Below are positions 22,001-23,212 of a stretch of DNA of 23,212 nt, in pieces; position 1 is the first letter of the stretch, and the number at the start of each line of letters is the position of its first letter. The position numbers were made by a program, and so were the translations under genes. This DNA is from a virus, in the IMG/VR virus record IMGVR_UViG_3300013113_000259, positions 1 to 23,212 of that record, one strand, 5' to 3'. Under the pieces are notes generated by a model. The model did not search any database and was not told the origin of the DNA. It was given only the letters and a program-made list of their open reading frames with translations.

Positions 22001-22180
22001 ACTGATACCTTCTAAGGTGACTTGTAAAGGCTTTTTTAATTCTTTTTGAAGTACTATCGCCGTTTGAGATAAAGAATCGTTTAAATCGTTTATATGATTT
22101 ATCGTCTTTTCAGCAGAATCTCGTATATCTCTATACAAATCTTGTTCAGCTATCTCTGACCTTTTTATTTGCTTTGCCAT
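19010..22180 (-). CDS. tail tape-measure protein
   Basis: A 1056-residue protein with the classic tape-measure layout. Very long charged coiled coils (about 80-235 and 440-900, Lys/Glu/Gln-rich, no long Gly or Pro breaks) flank a hydrophobic segment at about 294-309 (ATGIGLLIALLGSLVASMG). The C-terminal part reads KGVDGKGGFLSVLHPNERVV, followed by a basic segment and NDELAQLAYNYQNG. Tape-measure proteins set tail length at roughly 1.5 angstrom per residue, so a tail of about 150 nm is expected. It starts inside the end of the upstream gene (35-nt overlap) and is followed by the hub-type gene. Confidence 0.9.
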   Translation of the reverse strand: MAKQIKRSEIAEQDLYRDIRDSAEKTINHINDLNDSLSQTAIVLQKELKKPLQVTLEGISSVNTTVNAMNETMEQSIQLDKAKADAIKTQIDAETKLEKLEQERIKTQIQENKLAQQELKISKQQEKQDKEALKLKRQLADSDDEQVKAKIRFQKASAQQKKILADELVLQDKQAGTLEKIAAQNRKLRREREKLNLETEEGKKRLKEINEELDDNNEVIRENADALKKQKINVGNYTESIQNATGELGGMIKGIKDSIDGIKAQAKAFVIQAKAADSSAKKIRLIGKAVKATGIGLLIALLGSLVASMGDTREGVKNLQGTMQKAMALVNTAGQKVMDTFTKLGLKIEKFALEIKEGLNPLTKTPEIQKRLNEIDTQLDILSKKKYKPFDVIQNIDETIMATFRYENALAKTSEEMEKLRGEEELLSEQAGDMTLSFAQQRKAQEDYNKTVTERIEKEKELADMNVELQAIKLRQKLIEAGKQYSLEQVKNLEFLERESDWMKINSDTLAELKDAKTEQIAKDNELTSALAKNEMEKRNTLKDTFEKELDYAIDAFDIQKTINERIINGEKTTLAEREALTEETIRLADSAFANQVKLVQDYTKQRIDFDELLKMNDEAEIRRTLKKFVLNETTLTRILEILKERKTVVQDLAEIEEETANKRLDKNRAILDSIQNIEQDDFDLKVELLEREFDIEKELREKSIEDEKIKGEESIEQLKQRLDEIKKVRIQQLKDQATFDREQANEEILEEDEKAQKIEEINRKLQNDIIRLENETLDKKKDLDEQEIEEEKKKAEELAEVRKQRAEDMIAVAQATTDLFNEYADRRIAKIDEEIEASQKRFDTYAELAQNGNILAQQSMAEEAKLMAEQNRKREQMEKRKQRVQLASTVLQTYLTNSQDPEVKNPLQKTITDTVLLTEFIKSLPAFFEGTEDTGKNGKGVDGKGGFLSVLHPNERVVPKKNNEMIGAMSNDELAQLAYNYQNGLVRDVTDGVLVSNGVNGVNILVDKLDSLERTISSKPEHNLEVEQIIDGAMAISRTTKQGNTKIYNRYRLGR

Positions 22181-22568
22181 ATTCCTCTAAGATTACAAAA
22201 TATTCTTTTACAGTTGTAGTTTTTTGGTCAACTTTATAACCTAAAAACATTCCCAACCACGTCAAAATTACTTCAATTTTCTTGCCTTCTCCGAAGTGCA
22301 TTTCTAAATCTTTTAACTTTTGACTTTCAATTTCTATTTCAGTTAGTTTAAATCTATCTTTTGTTGTTACATATTCACTTTGTAATATCGCTCTTTTTTT
22401 TTGTGCTTCAAGATATTTTTTGTACCGCTTATCTAATCCAAATTCATTTAAGTATTCATTATACAATAATTTCCAATGCAAGTAATCTTGTAACTTATTA
22501 CCTTTATTTGCTTTTCTTGTATATTGCAGTTTTCCGTTATTACATTTTATCCAATTGTATAAAGGCAT
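22146..22568 (-). CDS. tail-assembly protein upstream of tape measure
   Basis: A 140-residue protein started at the ATG at 22568 (MPLYNWIKCNNGKLQYTRK), which is 4 nt after the upstream TGA. The frame is open further, to an ATG at 22634 and a TTG at 22643, but those would overlap the preceding gene by about 70 nt, and the W-x-K...G-x-L-x-Y start looks like the true N-terminus. The position, just before and overlapping the tape-measure gene, is that of tape-measure chaperones (gpG-like). No slippery sequence for a GT-type frameshift was identified. Confidence 0.7.
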   Translation of the reverse strand: MPLYNWIKCNNGKLQYTRKANKGNKLQDYLHWKLLYNEYLNEFGLDKRYKKYLEAQKKRAILQSEYVTTKDRFKLTEIEIESQKLKDLEMHFGEGKKIEVILTWLGMFLGYKVDQKTTTVKEYFVILEEYGKANKKVRDS

Positions 22569-22572
22569 CTCA

Positions 22573-23016
22573 TCAATCGAGTGCCAATACTTGCCTTGCG
22601 TAGAGAATAAAATTTTCCTTAATCTTTTCAGCATACTTTTCAAGATTTTCTTCTGTTAAACCTAATATATCTATACTCCACCAATTTTGGTCTTCCATTT
22701 TTGTATAGTTAGCATCTATCAGAATACTATCTTTTAAGACTTTTATAAACATAGAACGATAAAATTCTCCCGTATCTTTTAAAGTGTAGGGGTCACCCAT
22801 TTTTTTTCTACCATTAGTCATTACCTCTGTTAGATAACTGTAAGTACCAATGATATCTTCATTAGCATCTATACCTTCATCAAATAATTGGTCATTTCTA
22901 ATATAGTCTAAAATCATTTGTTCTACATCATTAGTATGCGATTCAAACCATGCAATACTATCATCTAACAGTAATGCTTTTTGTAACTGTTCGTCTATTT
23001 TAGTTTGACCTATCAT
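22573..23016 (-). CDS. putative tail-completion or minor tail protein
   Basis: A 147-residue, mostly helical, acidic protein. The centre carries GRKKMGDPYTLKDTGEFYRS (69-88), a pattern reminiscent of head-tail/tail-completion proteins of phages of Bacteroidota; this is recalled, not searched. It is the first gene after the terminator at 23051-23068 and is followed 4 nt later by the tape-measure chaperone-type gene. No promoter is visible in the 30-nt leader, so it is presumably reached by read-through. Confidence 0.65.
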   Translation of the reverse strand: MIGQTKIDEQLQKALLLDDSIAWFESHTNDVEQMILDYIRNDQLFDEGIDANEDIIGTYSYLTEVMTNGRKKMGDPYTLKDTGEFYRSMFIKVLKDSILIDANYTKMEDQNWWSIDILGLTEENLEKYAEKIKENFILYARQVLALD

Positions 23017-23042
23017 ACTAATTTTAAATTGGTGTTGTTTTA

Positions 23043-23068
23043 AACAAAAAGGAGGACTATCGCCCTCC
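23043..23068 (-). terminator. intrinsic terminator or attenuator between late genes
   Basis: In minus-strand RNA, GGAGGGC (23068-23062) pairs with GTCCTCC (23057-23051) over 7 bp with one G-U wobble, around a GATA loop, followed by TTTTTGTTT. It lies 5 nt after the stop of the gene at the right edge. With no visible promoter after it, partial read-through is expected, reducing downstream tail-gene expression relative to upstream. Confidence 0.75.
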
Positions 23069-23073
23069 CTTTA

Positions 23074-23212
23074 TCACTCTTTGGTTTTCTTTGGCGATTT
23101 TCTTTTTGCCTTTTTCGGATTCGCCTTCACCCATGCTTTTTCTACTATTGCTTTATCAATTGACTTAAAACTACTTAGAGCCTTTTCTTTTGATATAGTT
23201 TTTAGTATATGA
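23074..23212 (-). CDS. 3' end of an unidentified late gene
   Basis: The last 45 residues of a protein that begins beyond the right edge. The end is strongly basic (WVKANPKKAKRKSPKKTKE). No domain can be named from this piece. Position upstream of a terminator, then tail-completion and tape-measure-type genes, fits an abundant tail or head protein (for example a tube protein), but this is inference from order only. Confidence 0.6.
   Translation of the reverse strand, partial: HILKTISKEKALSSFKSIDKAIVEKAWVKANPKKAKRKSPKKTKE

Noticed and set aside
22146-22180. Programmed frameshift (G/GT type) before the tape-measure gene
   Set aside because: The overlap exists, but no clear slippery heptamer was seen and the tape-measure gene has its own ATG.
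1-23212. tRNA genes, integrase and attachment sites
   Set aside because: No cloverleaf with a T-loop signature and no recombinase-like protein were noticed in this window.

Overview
This window looks like an interior segment of a tailed-phage genome (class Caudoviricetes) that infects, or is integrated in, a member of the Bacteroidota, probably a Flavobacteriia-like host. The DNA is AT-rich. Every credible gene is on the minus strand and packed end to end, many with ATGA, TAATG or GTGA overlaps. Shine-Dalgarno sequences are essentially absent, with A-rich leaders instead. Two intergenic gaps hold near matches to the Bacteroidota promoter form (TTG, about 20 nt, TAnnTTTG), and a DUF3127-type OB-fold protein, a family typical of this phylum, stands in for SSB. 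There is no sign of a contractile sheath, so a long non-contractile tail is the likeliest form, but this is inferred. No integrase, terminase, portal or capsid gene falls inside the window, so lifestyle cannot be decided.

Transcription runs from high to low coordinates. (1) 23212-8503 is the late region. It holds the end of an unidentified gene, an intrinsic terminator, two tail-assembly-type genes, the tape-measure gene (1056 aa), a large tail protein with hydrophobic segments, a small coiled-coil protein, a 770-aa structural protein, and a 710-aa fibre with YadA-head (Hep_Hag) repeats. Several small beta-rich proteins follow, then a lysis cassette: membrane-anchored coiled coil, two-TM holin, candidate unimolecular spanin, and a candidate endolysin with an L,D-transpeptidase-like H...SxGC motif. 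A strong terminator (8438-8463) closes the unit. (2) 8502-8319 is an intergenic control region with several inverted repeats. It carries a sequence that recurs as 21-bp iteron-like units inside the replication-initiator gene and, inverted, at the 3' end of the endolysin gene; this is a plausible origin. (3) 8318-2073 is the DNA replication and recombination module: small DNA-binding-type proteins, a Lin1244/Lin1753-type initiator, DnaB helicase, NinG, a DUF1071 single-strand annealing protein, a YqaJ-like exonuclease, a DUF3127 SSB-like protein and an XRE-type regulator, closed by a terminator at 2050-2067. (4) 1944-1 holds a string of small unknown genes and the start of a ParB-domain protein running off the left edge.

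The least expected feature is a 7-nt sequence, ACATAAC (one copy GCATAAC), placed 2-4 nt before the start codon of eight early-region genes and at no late-gene start. Two of these genes (starts 1944 and 4292) also share a near-identical promoter block with identical -33/-7 geometry. Together they suggest a phage-specific early-gene expression signature combining a promoter with a translation-initiation leader.
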